Positions 7,394-15,273 of a stretch of DNA of 18,605 bases are shown here, in pieces. The translations under genes were made by a program, and so were the position numbers. Origin of the DNA: an uncultured Treponema sp. (GTDB lineage Bacteria; Spirochaetota; Spirochaetia; Treponematales; Treponemataceae); the NCBI GenBank assembly GCA_937892225.1, contig CALAUH010000027.1, forward strand, positions 1 through 18,605. Reading direction: 5' to 3'. Numbering within the stretch: position 1 is the first letter of the stretch; each line of letters begins with the position of its first letter. The notes below the pieces were generated by a model. It was not told where the DNA came from. It saw only the letters and a list, made by a program, of their open reading frames with translations, and ran no database searches.

Positions 7394-8392
7394 TTATACT
7401 CCCATTATATCTTCATCAGGATTAAAAATTTTATTTTTAGATACAATCACAATATTCTGTAAATAAGGATTATGTATCTGAATTAATTTACCATTTTGTC
7501 TTAATGCATAATTATCCTGAACAGGTCTATGTCCCGTAAAATAAAATGCATTTTTAAGTTGATTTTTATCTAAAAGATTTTTTAATATATATAAAACAGT
7601 TTCTTTTGTTACCTGTTCATTTTTTGTCCATGTTAATCCTTCGATAATTTTTGAATTTTCTCTGGCATTTATAAGAGCTTCTTTTGAATAAAAATCTGCC
7701 GGTTCTGCGTGGGATATAACACAATTTATAGAACTTGCAATTAATGGTAATGACTTTTCATAAAGCGAAATAAAATAAAGTATATCGTCTCCGTAATAAT
7801 CGCTTATAAACTGTTTTACCATAAAGCCTTCTTCTGCATATTTACAAAATGCAAAATCACCTTCTCCATTCTGATTAAGTATATTCTCGTGATTCCCTTT
7901 TAAAAAATGAAAATATTCTGGAAACTCAATTTTTAATTTCATAACAGAAGTTAATGCAGATAAACTTTGAATCATTTCATCCTGCATATTCTTTCCCGTA
8001 TATACATTCTGATTAAATTCTTTTTGAATTGCCTTCCATCGTTTCCCTTTTAATTCATTATGTATTGCATCTCCTACACATACAACGTAAACCTGTCCTT
8101 TCTGCAAAGCCTCGTAAACAGTAAGTTTTTCGTTCACATAATCAAGAGGAATTTCAAAATCTAAAATATTATTTATAAAATCAGGACGGGCATGAATATC
8201 CGGAATAATAAGTACTGGAAGATTTTTTTGTAATTCAATTAAAGCACCAGTTTCCCCGGATGATGCTAAAGGTCTGTAATCAGTTTTTTCATTCTCTAAT
8301 ACATCAATTACTGATTTTAATAAATCAGATAATAACTCATATTCAGGAAGTATATTTAAATTAAGTAATTCATCTAGAGAATAATTTAACAT
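7394..8392 (-). CDS. Calcineurin-like metallophosphoesterase
   Basis: A 332-residue member of the PPP/calcineurin-like metallophosphoesterase superfamily. Metal-binding motifs are in order: PDIH (D65, H67), VGDAIHNE (D108), KGNHEN (N167, H168), ISHAEP (H228) and FTGHRP (H288). The first 60 residues look like an accessory helical region, and there is no signal peptide or membrane segment, so it is cytoplasmic. The gene starts 4 bp after the FHA stop, and its own end contains the kinase ribosome-binding site, so the three are tightly coupled. In this position it could reverse the kinase's phosphorylation, a job more often done by a PPM phosphatase. Protein phosphatase, nucleotide phosphatase or bis-nucleoside tetraphosphatase activity are all open. 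Confidence 0.88.
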   Translation of the reverse strand: MLNYSLDELLNLNILPEYELLSDLLKSVIDVLENEKTDYRPLASSGETGALIELQKNLPVLIIPDIHARPDFINNILDFEIPLDYVNEKLTVYEALQKGQVYVVCVGDAIHNELKGKRWKAIQKEFNQNVYTGKNMQDEMIQSLSALTSVMKLKIEFPEYFHFLKGNHENILNQNGEGDFAFCKYAEEGFMVKQFISDYYGDDILYFISLYEKSLPLIASSINCVISHAEPADFYSKEALINARENSKIIEGLTWTKNEQVTKETVLYILKNLLDKNQLKNAFYFTGHRPVQDNYALRQNGKLIQIHNPYLQNIVIVSKNKIFNPDEDIMGV

Positions 8393-8396
8393 ACAT

Positions 8397-8741
8397 TTAC
8401 GAAATCACTAAATTTGTATTTCCTATAGTGATTTTATCTCCCAGATTCAATTTAACATATTTATCAGAAGGAATCTTAATTCCATTTATATAAGTTCCGT
8501 TTGTACTGTTTTCATCTTTTATAAAATATGCATTTTTAATTTTTTGAATAATAGCATGATGTCTGCTGGCAAGTTTATTTTCTACAATGACATCATTATC
8601 TGAGTCTCTTCCAATTGTAATTTTTGCAACAAGTTCAATCTTCTTTTTATTAAAAACAAGATATGTAGAAGAGCCTGTATTTTGATATGAATTTAATTGT
8701 TTTCCTACCGGAGTTTTCAATTGTATTGTATCATTTGTCAT
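8397..8741 (-). CDS. FHA-domain phosphothreonine-binding protein
   Basis: A 114-residue stand-alone forkhead-associated domain, which binds phosphothreonine peptides. The core has ITIGRDSDNDV (GR at 44-45), SRHHA (59-63) and ENSTNGTYING (N81, G82), followed by the usual GDKITIGNT strand pair. I start it at the ATG at 8741. A longer reading begins at a TTG at 8777, but that codon lies on the -35 box of the promoter and adds only a non-conserved hydrophobic stretch. The ATG has no Shine-Dalgarno sequence and lies 7 nt after a perfect TATAAT, so the mRNA is probably leaderless. It is the first gene of the operon with the phosphoesterase and the kinase, and is the natural reader for that kinase's products. 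Confidence 0.92.
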   Translation of the reverse strand: MTNDTIQLKTPVGKQLNSYQNTGSSTYLVFNKKKIELVAKITIGRDSDNDVIVENKLASRHHAIIQKIKNAYFIKDENSTNGTYINGIKIPSDKYVKLNLGDKITIGNTNLVIS

Positions 8742-8748
8742 AATATTA

Positions 8749-8777
8749 ATTATATAACTAAAGAAAAAACTAATCAA
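8749..8777 (-). promoter_or_regulatory. Sigma70-type promoter of the FHA-kinase operon
   Basis: On the minus strand TTGATT (8777-8772) and TATAAT (8754-8749) are separated by exactly 17 bp: 4 of 6 and 6 of 6 matches to consensus. Only 7 nt separate the -10 from the ATG, so the predicted start site is at or next to the A of the ATG. The -35 lies inside an inverted repeat that also looks like the GH3 gene's terminator. Confidence 0.75.
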
Positions 8778-8800
8778 TTTTATTTATTGATTAAATCAAT
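8764..8800 (-). terminator. AT-rich hairpin with T-run after the GH3 gene
   Basis: Minus-strand TAATCAAT (8793-8786) and ATTGATTA (8778-8771) form an 8-bp stem with a 7-nt loop, followed by G and TTTTTT. A third arm, AATCAAT at 8794-8800, overlaps to form the near-palindrome ATTGATTAAATCAAT across the GH3 stop codon. It fits a weak AT-rich terminator for the GH3 gene. Because it covers the -35 of the next promoter it could also be an operator. Confidence 0.5.
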
Positions 8801-9962
8801 CTAAAAGTCCTTTTTTTATTTTATATTTAATTATTCGATAAACACTATCATCAATTCTGTCTTCTGAAATTTCTTTATTAAGTACAGCCTCTTTTAAACC
8901 AAGAAAAACTTTTTCATAATTCAAAGGCATTAATATTAAATCTGCACCTGCTTTTATTGCCATTTTACATGCAGTCAGACTGTCATATTCATTTGTAATT
9001 GCACCCATAGAAAAAGAATCTGTAATTATAATTCCATGATAATTCATTTCATTACGCAATTTCTCTGTAAGAAGTTCATAAGAAAGACTTGCCGGAAGAT
9101 TGTCTTTTGTAACATTCGGACAAGTTATATGTGCAGTCATTATAAAATCAATATTCTGATGAATTCCCATCTTAAAAGGAATAAGTTCACATTTTTTCAT
9201 TTCATTCCAGTTTTTCATAGATTTTACAGAACCCGCATGAGAATCTGCATAAGTATCTCCATGTCCGGGGAAATGTTTAAAACAACCGTCAACTCCCTGT
9301 GATTTTAATCCTTTCCACATATTTACTGCACAACTGCCTGCAGTTTTAGGATTATTACTAAAAGAACGTTCCCCTATAACAGTATTCAACTCATTTGTAT
9401 AAACATCTGCAACAGGAGCAAAATCTACATCAAAACCATATTTATTCAGATAACTTCCTATAGTTGAACCGATTATATATGCCCTGTCATTTTTATTATC
9501 TGATTTAGAAATCTCGCTGAACATCGAATCAAATTTTAATTCATAAAATCCAGTATGATTGGCAATTCTCGCAACTTTTCCGCCTTCTTCGTCAATAAAA
9601 ATCAATGGCTTTATTTTATTCAAAGAATGTAAATCATTGTTAAATTTTATAATCTGATTTTCGTTTTCCAGATTTTTATCAAAAAGAATAAAACCGCTGC
9701 ACGGATACTTTTGATAAAATTCTTTCATCTGTTTATCAACTTGTTTTTTACCAAAATAATTATAACTGTTAATCTGATCGTTACTTAAAGATGAGTCTAA
9801 GGCTTCAGGTTTTATAACAAAAAGCTGTCCTATTTTTTCATCAAGAGTCATTTTAGAAATATACGTATTTATCTGAATACGTATATAATCATTGCTTGAG
9901 GAAAAAGAAAGAAATAAAAATGAAAAAACTAATATTACTACAGAAAAAATACTTTTTTTCAT
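8796..9962 (-). CDS. Secreted glycoside hydrolase family 3, NagZ-like
   Basis: A 388-residue GH3 enzyme of the beta-N-acetylhexosaminidase (NagZ) type, which removes GlcNAc from peptidoglycan fragments or chitooligosaccharides. It shows the KHFPGHGDTYADSH signature holding the His/Asp general-acid dyad, and IITDSFSMGAI with the Asp nucleophile. IGQLFVIKPEA near the N-terminus and IGERSFSNNP mid-protein also fit. The N-terminus MKKSIFSVVILVFSFLFLSF followed by Ser residues is a signal peptide without a lipobox Cys, so export to the periplasm or outside is predicted, whereas classical NagZ is cytoplasmic. The start codon has no Shine-Dalgarno sequence, and a -10-like GATAAT lies 8 nt upstream. 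It is divergent from the glycan-binding protein gene, so a joint envelope role is plausible. Confidence 0.92.
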   Translation of the reverse strand: MKKSIFSVVILVFSFLFLSFSSSNDYIRIQINTYISKMTLDEKIGQLFVIKPEALDSSLSNDQINSYNYFGKKQVDKQMKEFYQKYPCSGFILFDKNLENENQIIKFNNDLHSLNKIKPLIFIDEEGGKVARIANHTGFYELKFDSMFSEISKSDNKNDRAYIIGSTIGSYLNKYGFDVDFAPVADVYTNELNTVIGERSFSNNPKTAGSCAVNMWKGLKSQGVDGCFKHFPGHGDTYADSHAGSVKSMKNWNEMKKCELIPFKMGIHQNIDFIMTAHITCPNVTKDNLPASLSYELLTEKLRNEMNYHGIIITDSFSMGAITNEYDSLTACKMAIKAGADLILMPLNYEKVFLGLKEAVLNKEISEDRIDDSVYRIIKYKIKKGLLD

Positions 9963-9964
9963 AA

Positions 9965-9979
9965 GATGATATTATCATC
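9965..9979. promoter_or_regulatory. Palindrome at the GH3 start, operator-like
   Basis: GATGATATTATCATC is a 7+1+7 perfect palindrome starting 3 bp upstream of the GH3 ATG. It contains the candidate minus-strand -10 GATAAT (9976-9971). Its position over the promoter and start codon suits an operator or a hairpin blocking initiation. No convincing -35 accompanies this -10. Confidence 0.4.
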
Positions 9980-10066
9980 ATTTTAAGGTAAAAGATAGTA
10001 GAAAAAATGTATACAATACAAATCTTATATGTTATAGTTATATATATTACATTATATGGAGATTAT

Positions 10067-11194
10067 ATGAAAAAACATTTATTCATAGTTACTTCTTTAG
10101 CTTTTGCACTTACTACTTTAAGCGCACAGGCAGGCGATGACAACTGGTTTAAAGCACAGACTAAAGTTGCACCAGTTCAGTCAATTACTTCAACATCAGA
10201 ACTTGTAGAAGCACAGTTTGACGGTAAATATCTTTACCCACCAATCAATATTATTGATGGAGATTTATCTACAACATGGTGTGAAGATGAAAAAAATGGT
10301 CCTGGAATCGGTGAATCAATTACAATCGAATTCTCTGAACCAGTAAGTTTTGATGAAATTCAGTTTGTAAACGGATTTGCAACAAAAGATTATTACTTAA
10401 AAAATAATCGTGTAAAAAAAGTACAGATTACACAGGTTGCAAAAAAACACTTCCAGCAGAAAAGCTATGTATTAAAAGATAACTGTGAAACTTATCAGTC
10501 TATTAAGTTCCCATTATTACAGACAGCTCAGACAATTACATTAAAAATTGAAGATGTTTATAAAGGAAACAAATATGATGATACATGTCTTGATGAATTT
10601 AGAATCATGTATAAAGGTAAACAGATTCCTTTTACTAACGTTGCTCAGTTAAAAACAATTCAGAACGAAAACTCAAAACAGATGTTGAATTCTTCTGCAG
10701 CTTCTTTTGAAACTAAATTCAAAGCTTTATTCAAAAATACAAAACTTAATGTACCAGACCATTATGATATAACATATTCTCCTATTCTTATTCTTGTAGC
10801 AGACAATAAAAAAGATGCAATCTATTTAGATTTATACAATAATAAGCTTAGCCGCTTTGTAAAATGTACATTAATGCAGAAACCTGCAAAATATGAAAAT
10901 GTTAGAAACTTAAATGATGAACAGGCACCAATGTTCACAAAAGAACAATATGAAAGTTCAAATGCAACATATTTCTTAAATGTACCAGATTCAAATCTTT
11001 CTTGGAGAGACAGTCAAAGCCATAGATTAGGAAATTACAGAATTATTACTGAAACTACAATTTCTTATGTAACAACAACAACAACAGCTATCATCAAATT
11101 AGATGGTAATTCAGTTTATGTTAATGGTGTAAAATATAATATCACAAATACAAATGATATTTTCATTGGTACATATTACAGAGAAGGAATGTAA
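10067..11194 (+). CDS. Secreted NADase-type glycan-binding domain protein
   Basis: A 375-residue exported protein. The start at 10067 is chosen because GGAGA lies just upstream and MKKHLFIVTSLAFALTTLSA then AQA is a clean signal peptide with cleavage near residue 22; an in-frame ATG 60 bp upstream would bury it. Residues 35-185 form a discoidin-like beta-sandwich with the signature INIIDGDLSTTWCEDEKNGP and GIGESITIEF, as in the NADase-type glycan-binding domain that I recall being widespread in spirochaete surface proteins. The C-terminal half (about 215-375) is rich in Thr/Asn, has a TTTTT run and matches nothing I know. It heads a plus-strand run with the VanW and membrane-protein genes, suggesting a carbohydrate-linked envelope job. 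The ligand is unknown. Confidence 0.82.
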   Translation: MKKHLFIVTSLAFALTTLSAQAGDDNWFKAQTKVAPVQSITSTSELVEAQFDGKYLYPPINIIDGDLSTTWCEDEKNGPGIGESITIEFSEPVSFDEIQFVNGFATKDYYLKNNRVKKVQITQVAKKHFQQKSYVLKDNCETYQSIKFPLLQTAQTITLKIEDVYKGNKYDDTCLDEFRIMYKGKQIPFTNVAQLKTIQNENSKQMLNSSAASFETKFKALFKNTKLNVPDHYDITYSPILILVADNKKDAIYLDLYNNKLSRFVKCTLMQKPAKYENVRNLNDEQAPMFTKEQYESSNATYFLNVPDSNLSWRDSQSHRLGNYRIITETTISYVTTTTTAIIKLDGNSVYVNGVKYNITNTNDIFIGTYYREGM

Positions 11195-11210
11195 TCAACA
11201 TTCATAACTA

Positions 11211-12065
11211 ATGTATAAATATATACCACAAAAAAAACGGAGTCGAATTCGAGTAAAATTTGGCTCTGTTTTTTATTCACTAAAAAGATATTTCTACTGG
11301 ATTAAATATAATTCTTTTTTCGTCAAAAATAATTCTAAAAAATCAGAAGAAGAATTAAAACAGGAATATCCAAATATAATTTTTTATCACTCCTCAAACC
11401 TTTACCGTAATCTTTCAAAAGATGATTCAGCATTACAGGACGGTAAAGTTCATAATCTTTTAATTGCTATAAAAAGAGTTAATAAAATTATTCTTTCTCC
11501 TGGTAAAATATTTTCTTACTGGAAACTTATCGGTAATCCTACAAAACTAAAAGGTTATACAAAAGGAATGATGTTAGTTAACGGTAAACCAACCGCAGCA
11601 ACAGGCGGAGGATTATGTGCACTTTCTAACCTTCTTTACTGGATGATTTTACATACACCTTTAACAGTTAAAGAAAGATGGCGTCATAGTTATGATGTTT
11701 TTCCAGATTCAAACAGAACTTTACCTTTTGGAAGCGGCGCAACCTGTGTTTACAACTTTAGAGACTTAATGGTTTTAAATGAAACAAATGATGATTATTT
11801 ATTTTTAATTAAAATAGAAAATAATCGTTTATGTGGAGAAATCAGGGCAAAAACTCCAAAAACTGAAGAATACGAAGTTTACCAGAAAGATCATTCTTTT
11901 ACACAGGAAGGTGCCGGTATCTTTGTAAGACACAATTCAATTTACAGAAAAAAATACAATATTGTAGACGGTAAAAAGGAAAATGAACCCGTCGAAGATA
12001 TTTACATTACAGAAAATCATGCTTTAATGATGTATAATCCGTTAATCAGTGATAAAAAGGAATAG
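11211..12065 (+). CDS. VanW family protein
   Basis: A 284-residue protein with a VanW core at about 95-215. It contains SPGKIFSYWKLIG, the Gly-rich TGGGLCALSNLLYWMI, ERWRHSYDVFP and LPFGSGATCVYNF. VanW was named from vancomycin-resistance clusters, but its biochemical role is unknown; most members are not resistance genes. The N-terminus is strongly basic (PQKKRSRIRVK) without a signal peptide, so a cytoplasmic or membrane-surface location is likely. The gene starts 16 bp after the glycan-binding protein gene with no clear Shine-Dalgarno sequence. A small GAATGT/ACATTC inverted repeat (11187-11203) spans the intergenic boundary. The downstream membrane-protein gene is 4 bp away, so these are co-transcribed. 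Confidence 0.88.
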   Translation: MYKYIPQKKRSRIRVKFGSVFYSLKRYFYWIKYNSFFVKNNSKKSEEELKQEYPNIIFYHSSNLYRNLSKDDSALQDGKVHNLLIAIKRVNKIILSPGKIFSYWKLIGNPTKLKGYTKGMMLVNGKPTAATGGGLCALSNLLYWMILHTPLTVKERWRHSYDVFPDSNRTLPFGSGATCVYNFRDLMVLNETNDDYLFLIKIENNRLCGEIRAKTPKTEEYEVYQKDHSFTQEGAGIFVRHNSIYRKKYNIVDGKKENEPVEDIYITENHALMMYNPLISDKKE

Positions 12066-12069
12066 TAAA

Positions 12070-13545
12070 ATGAATTCTTTTCTTAAAAATAAAAAAGTCG
12101 AAAATATTCTTTATGTATTTTTTTTCTTCTGCATTTTAGTAATAACCTTTATTTTAAGATTTAAGTGTTTATTACAAACTTATCATCCTACAGGTTTAGA
12201 CGGATATTATTATGCTTTACAGGCAAAATCTCTAGCAACTACAGGAGCATTAGAAAATCCAGATTATGAAATCGGTTACTATATCTGCGGATTTTTTGCC
12301 TTTTTATTTAAAGATGCAATTTTAGGATGTAAAATCTGGGCTGCACTGTCTTCAACTCTTTTATGTCTTGCAGTTTCTTTACTGGTTAAACAATTTACAA
12401 AACTTCCTGTTTTATCTTTTGCATCACTTCTTATCTGCTGTTTTTGTTCACCAAGTTTAGTAAGTTTTCAGGTAAACTATATTAATAATCAGACCGGATT
12501 ATTATTTTTCTTTATGTTTGCAACTTGCTTTACATTTATATTTGAAAATTTTAAAAATTTTAGTACCAATAAAAAAATCATTTTTTCAATTTTAAGCTTT
12601 ATTTTTTTAATTTTATCTGTACTTTCACATTTAGTTTCAACAGCATTCTGTTTTATTTTTATATGTTTAATGCTTGTTAGAAAGTTTTCATTAAAAAAAC
12701 AGATTATTTTAATTAGCGGTGCAGGTATTTTATTTATTCTGTTATTCATAAATCGAATAGAAAGATTCAAATCAGTTTTTGCACTTTTACCAATATTACC
12801 ATGTTTTTCTAAAGTTTTTATGAACATCCTGCCCAAAAGTATACCAATTGAAATGACAATATATTTTATTTTAAATTATTTTTTAGTCATTTTATATATC
12901 ATTAAAATCAGAAAATTCAATTTATTTTTACTTATTCCGTTAATTATATCTTTCCCTTTCTGGAATTTAACGACATTAGATATGGGATACAGAATCTTAT
13001 TAAACGGTATACCAGTTTCAATATGTTTTGATATAATCATTCTTTCTAAATTAATCAACTTTAATGATGATAATCTTATAATTAAAGAATTATTTTTATT
13101 GATTCTTACTATTACGGCTACTTTTACACACAAAGTTTATGATGGTACTAAAGATCCGCCATACAGTTATTATAAAAAGATTGTAGAAAAAATAGATTTA
13201 CCAAAAGACTCACTTTTAATTGCACACTTAGGATTAAATCACTGTTATACATATTATTGTGATTTGAAAGACTGTTTGAATTATAATTGTGATTTTGAAG
13301 TTCCTGGAAATGAAGTCTGGAGACTTGCCTATGGAACAAATGCAGATTATTTAAAACAATTCTTTGGTGAATATGAAGAAGATGAATTAAACATATTAAT
13401 CAGACAGATTGATACAAATTATGTTTTAATAAAAGAAGATCTGTGGCAGCGTTATCTAAAATATGAAGAAGACGAAATTGTAGAAAGTTTAAACAACTGG
13501 TACAATCCGCACGAATACAGACCTTCTTTTATCAGAAAAAAATAA
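12070..13545 (+). CDS. Polytopic membrane protein, GT-C glycosyltransferase-like
   Basis: A 491-residue integral membrane protein with about ten or more hydrophobic segments between residues 12 and 352 and a soluble C-terminal part of about 135 residues. The first loop after TM1 reads PTGLDGYYYALQAKSLATTG, which resembles the acidic-residue loop (D44) of GT-C enzymes such as the PMT, ArnT and STT3 relatives that use lipid-linked sugars. I see no longer diagnostic motif, so this is a fold-level guess; a lipid-carrier transporter or polymerase remains possible. The start at 12070 is chosen because AAGGA lies about 7 nt upstream; an in-frame ATG at 12049 would overlap VanW. With VanW and the glycan-binding protein it suggests envelope glycan modification. 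Confidence 0.75.
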   Translation: MNSFLKNKKVENILYVFFFFCILVITFILRFKCLLQTYHPTGLDGYYYALQAKSLATTGALENPDYEIGYYICGFFAFLFKDAILGCKIWAALSSTLLCLAVSLLVKQFTKLPVLSFASLLICCFCSPSLVSFQVNYINNQTGLLFFFMFATCFTFIFENFKNFSTNKKIIFSILSFIFLILSVLSHLVSTAFCFIFICLMLVRKFSLKKQIILISGAGILFILLFINRIERFKSVFALLPILPCFSKVFMNILPKSIPIEMTIYFILNYFLVILYIIKIRKFNLFLLIPLIISFPFWNLTTLDMGYRILLNGIPVSICFDIIILSKLINFNDDNLIIKELFLLILTITATFTHKVYDGTKDPPYSYYKKIVEKIDLPKDSLLIAHLGLNHCYTYYCDLKDCLNYNCDFEVPGNEVWRLAYGTNADYLKQFFGEYEEDELNILIRQIDTNYVLIKEDLWQRYLKYEEDEIVESLNNWYNPHEYRPSFIRKK

Positions 13546-13551
13546 TTATTT
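13540..13551. other. Palindrome at abutting convergent stop codons
   Basis: The stop of the membrane-protein gene (13543-13545) and the minus-strand stop of the synthetase gene (13546-13548) abut with no base between them. The perfect 12-bp palindrome AAATAATTATTT is centred exactly on the joint. It is too AT-rich and short to act as a strong terminator. Confidence 0.6.
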
Positions 13552-15240
13552 AATTTCGTTACGCTTAATTTTACCAGAAATTGTTTTTGGTAAACTGTCA
13601 CGGAATTCAACAATTCTTGGATATTTATAAGGAGCTGTTGTCTTTTTAACAAAAGTCTGAATATCTTTTACAAGTTCATCACCTGGTGTATAGCCTTTTG
13701 CAAGAACAATTGTTGCTTTTACAACCTGTCCTCGAACAGGATCAGCAGCAGCAGTAACAGCACATTCTACAACTGCAGGATGCTGCATTAAAACAGATTC
13801 TACTTCGAAAGTACCGATTCTATATCCAGAACATTTGATTACATCATCATTACGACCAGTAAACCAGAAATATCCGTCTTCATCGCGCCATGCATTATCA
13901 CTGGTATGATAAAGTCCATCGTGCATAACAGATTTAGTTTTAGCTTCATCACCATAGTAAGAAAGGAATAATCCAGGGAAATAGCCTTGAGACATATCTA
14001 CAACAATTTCGCCTACTTCACCGTCTTCAACTTCGTTTCCATCTTCATCAACTAAAGTTACGTTGTAATATGGTGCTGGTTTTCCAAGACTTCCCGGTTT
14101 GATTTTTTCGTTACCAAAGTTTAATAAACTTAAAGTTGTTTCTGTCTGTCCAAATCCTTCGTGAATTTCTTTTCCAGTAATAGCCTTCCATTTGTTGAAA
14201 ACTTCATCAGAAAGAGGTTCTCCGGCAGTTGAATAATGTTCACAAGAAGAGAAATCATATGTACTTAAATCTTCCTGAATTAAGAAGCGGTAAATTGTTG
14301 GAGGTGCACAGAAAGAAGTAATATGATGTTTTTCTATCTGTTCAATTAAATCAACCGGCTTAAATTTTGCATGATAGTCATAAACAAAAACTGCACATTC
14401 AGCAATCCACTGACCGTAAATTTTACCCCAGACAGCCTTTGCCCATCCTGTATCTGCAACAGTTAAATGTAATCCACCTTTTTTTACATTCTGCCAGTAA
14501 CTTGCTGTAGCAATATGTCCAAGTGGATATAAATAATTGTGCGCTACCAGTTTTGGATGACTTGTAGTTCCAGAAGTAAAATATGCAAGCATAACATCCA
14601 TATTAGTATTAATGTCTTTACGTTTAAGTGAACGGAATGCATTCATCTGTTCTTCTTGAACTGCATTAATAGATTTTGTAAAATCAATCCAATCTGGATG
14701 AGCAGATTTTTCTTCTTCAGAAAGTCCTTTATCAATTCCAAATGCAGAACATGCAATTAAAGTTTTTAAAGAATCACATTCTTTCTTAGCTTCTTCTATA
14801 TATTTAAATAAATCTCTGTCATTTACAGCAACAATTGCTTTAATAAATGCATTCTGACAGCGGAAAATAATATCTTCTTTTGTAAGCATATGAGTTGCTG
14901 GAATTACAGAAGCACCGATTTTATGAAGAGCAACAATACTTATCCAGAATTCATAACGGCGCTGTAAAATAAGCATTACAAAATCGCCTTTCTTAATTCC
15001 CTGTGACATAAAAAATGCAGCTGCACGGTCTGAACGTTCTTTAACATCTTTAAAAGTTAAAGTTAATTCTTCGTTATTATCATTACACCAAACTAAAGCT
15101 TTTCCATCCGGATTATTTTCTGCAAGATAATCAACTACATCATAACCAAAGTTAAAATTTTCTGGTACATTGATTTTATAATTATTGAAAAAATCATCGT
15201 AATCTTTAAATTCAGTCTGCTTTAAAAATTTTTCTATCAT
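13546..15240 (-). CDS. AMP-forming acyl-CoA synthetase (acetyl/medium-chain type)
   Basis: A 564-residue ANL-superfamily ligase that activates a carboxylic acid with ATP to an acyl-adenylate and then to acyl-CoA. It carries the phosphate-binding loop FTSGTTSHPK (221-230), GFGQTETT (362-369), TGRNDDVIKCSGYRIGTFEV (461-480) containing the hinge Asp, and LPKTISGKIKR with the adenylation Lys K557. The overall pattern is closest to the acetyl-CoA synthetase / medium-chain acyl-CoA synthetase branch; exact chain length cannot be read. AAAGGA lies about 8 nt before the ATG. It is 33 bp downstream of the HTH-cupin regulator gene, a gene pairing I recall from several anaerobes, so the regulator probably controls it, perhaps in response to the acid or CoA ester. 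Confidence 0.92.
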   Translation of the reverse strand: MIEKFLKQTEFKDYDDFFNNYKINVPENFNFGYDVVDYLAENNPDGKALVWCNDNNEELTLTFKDVKERSDRAAAFFMSQGIKKGDFVMLILQRRYEFWISIVALHKIGASVIPATHMLTKEDIIFRCQNAFIKAIVAVNDRDLFKYIEEAKKECDSLKTLIACSAFGIDKGLSEEEKSAHPDWIDFTKSINAVQEEQMNAFRSLKRKDINTNMDVMLAYFTSGTTSHPKLVAHNYLYPLGHIATASYWQNVKKGGLHLTVADTGWAKAVWGKIYGQWIAECAVFVYDYHAKFKPVDLIEQIEKHHITSFCAPPTIYRFLIQEDLSTYDFSSCEHYSTAGEPLSDEVFNKWKAITGKEIHEGFGQTETTLSLLNFGNEKIKPGSLGKPAPYYNVTLVDEDGNEVEDGEVGEIVVDMSQGYFPGLFLSYYGDEAKTKSVMHDGLYHTSDNAWRDEDGYFWFTGRNDDVIKCSGYRIGTFEVESVLMQHPAVVECAVTAAADPVRGQVVKATIVLAKGYTPGDELVKDIQTFVKKTTAPYKYPRIVEFRDSLPKTISGKIKRNEIK

Positions 15241-15273
15241 CTATATTTTCCTTTACTTAATTCCAAATTATTT

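Noticed and set aside
8742..8777. Longer FHA reading from a TTG at 8777
   Set aside because: It would begin on the -35 box of a strong promoter, has no ribosome-binding site and adds no conserved sequence.
5125..9962. Kinase-FHA-phosphatase cluster as an anti-phage defence island
   Set aside because: No nuclease, helicase, nucleotide cyclase or toxic effector is present and the neighbours are housekeeping genes, so signalling is the simpler reading.
10007..10066. Upstream ATG at 10007 for the glycan-binding protein
   Set aside because: It would place 20 residues ahead of a textbook signal peptide; the 10067 ATG has its own GGAGA site.
11211..12065. VanW gene as a glycopeptide-resistance determinant
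   Set aside because: No vanA/vanH/vanX/vanS/vanR homologue is nearby, and VanW proteins occur widely without any resistance role.
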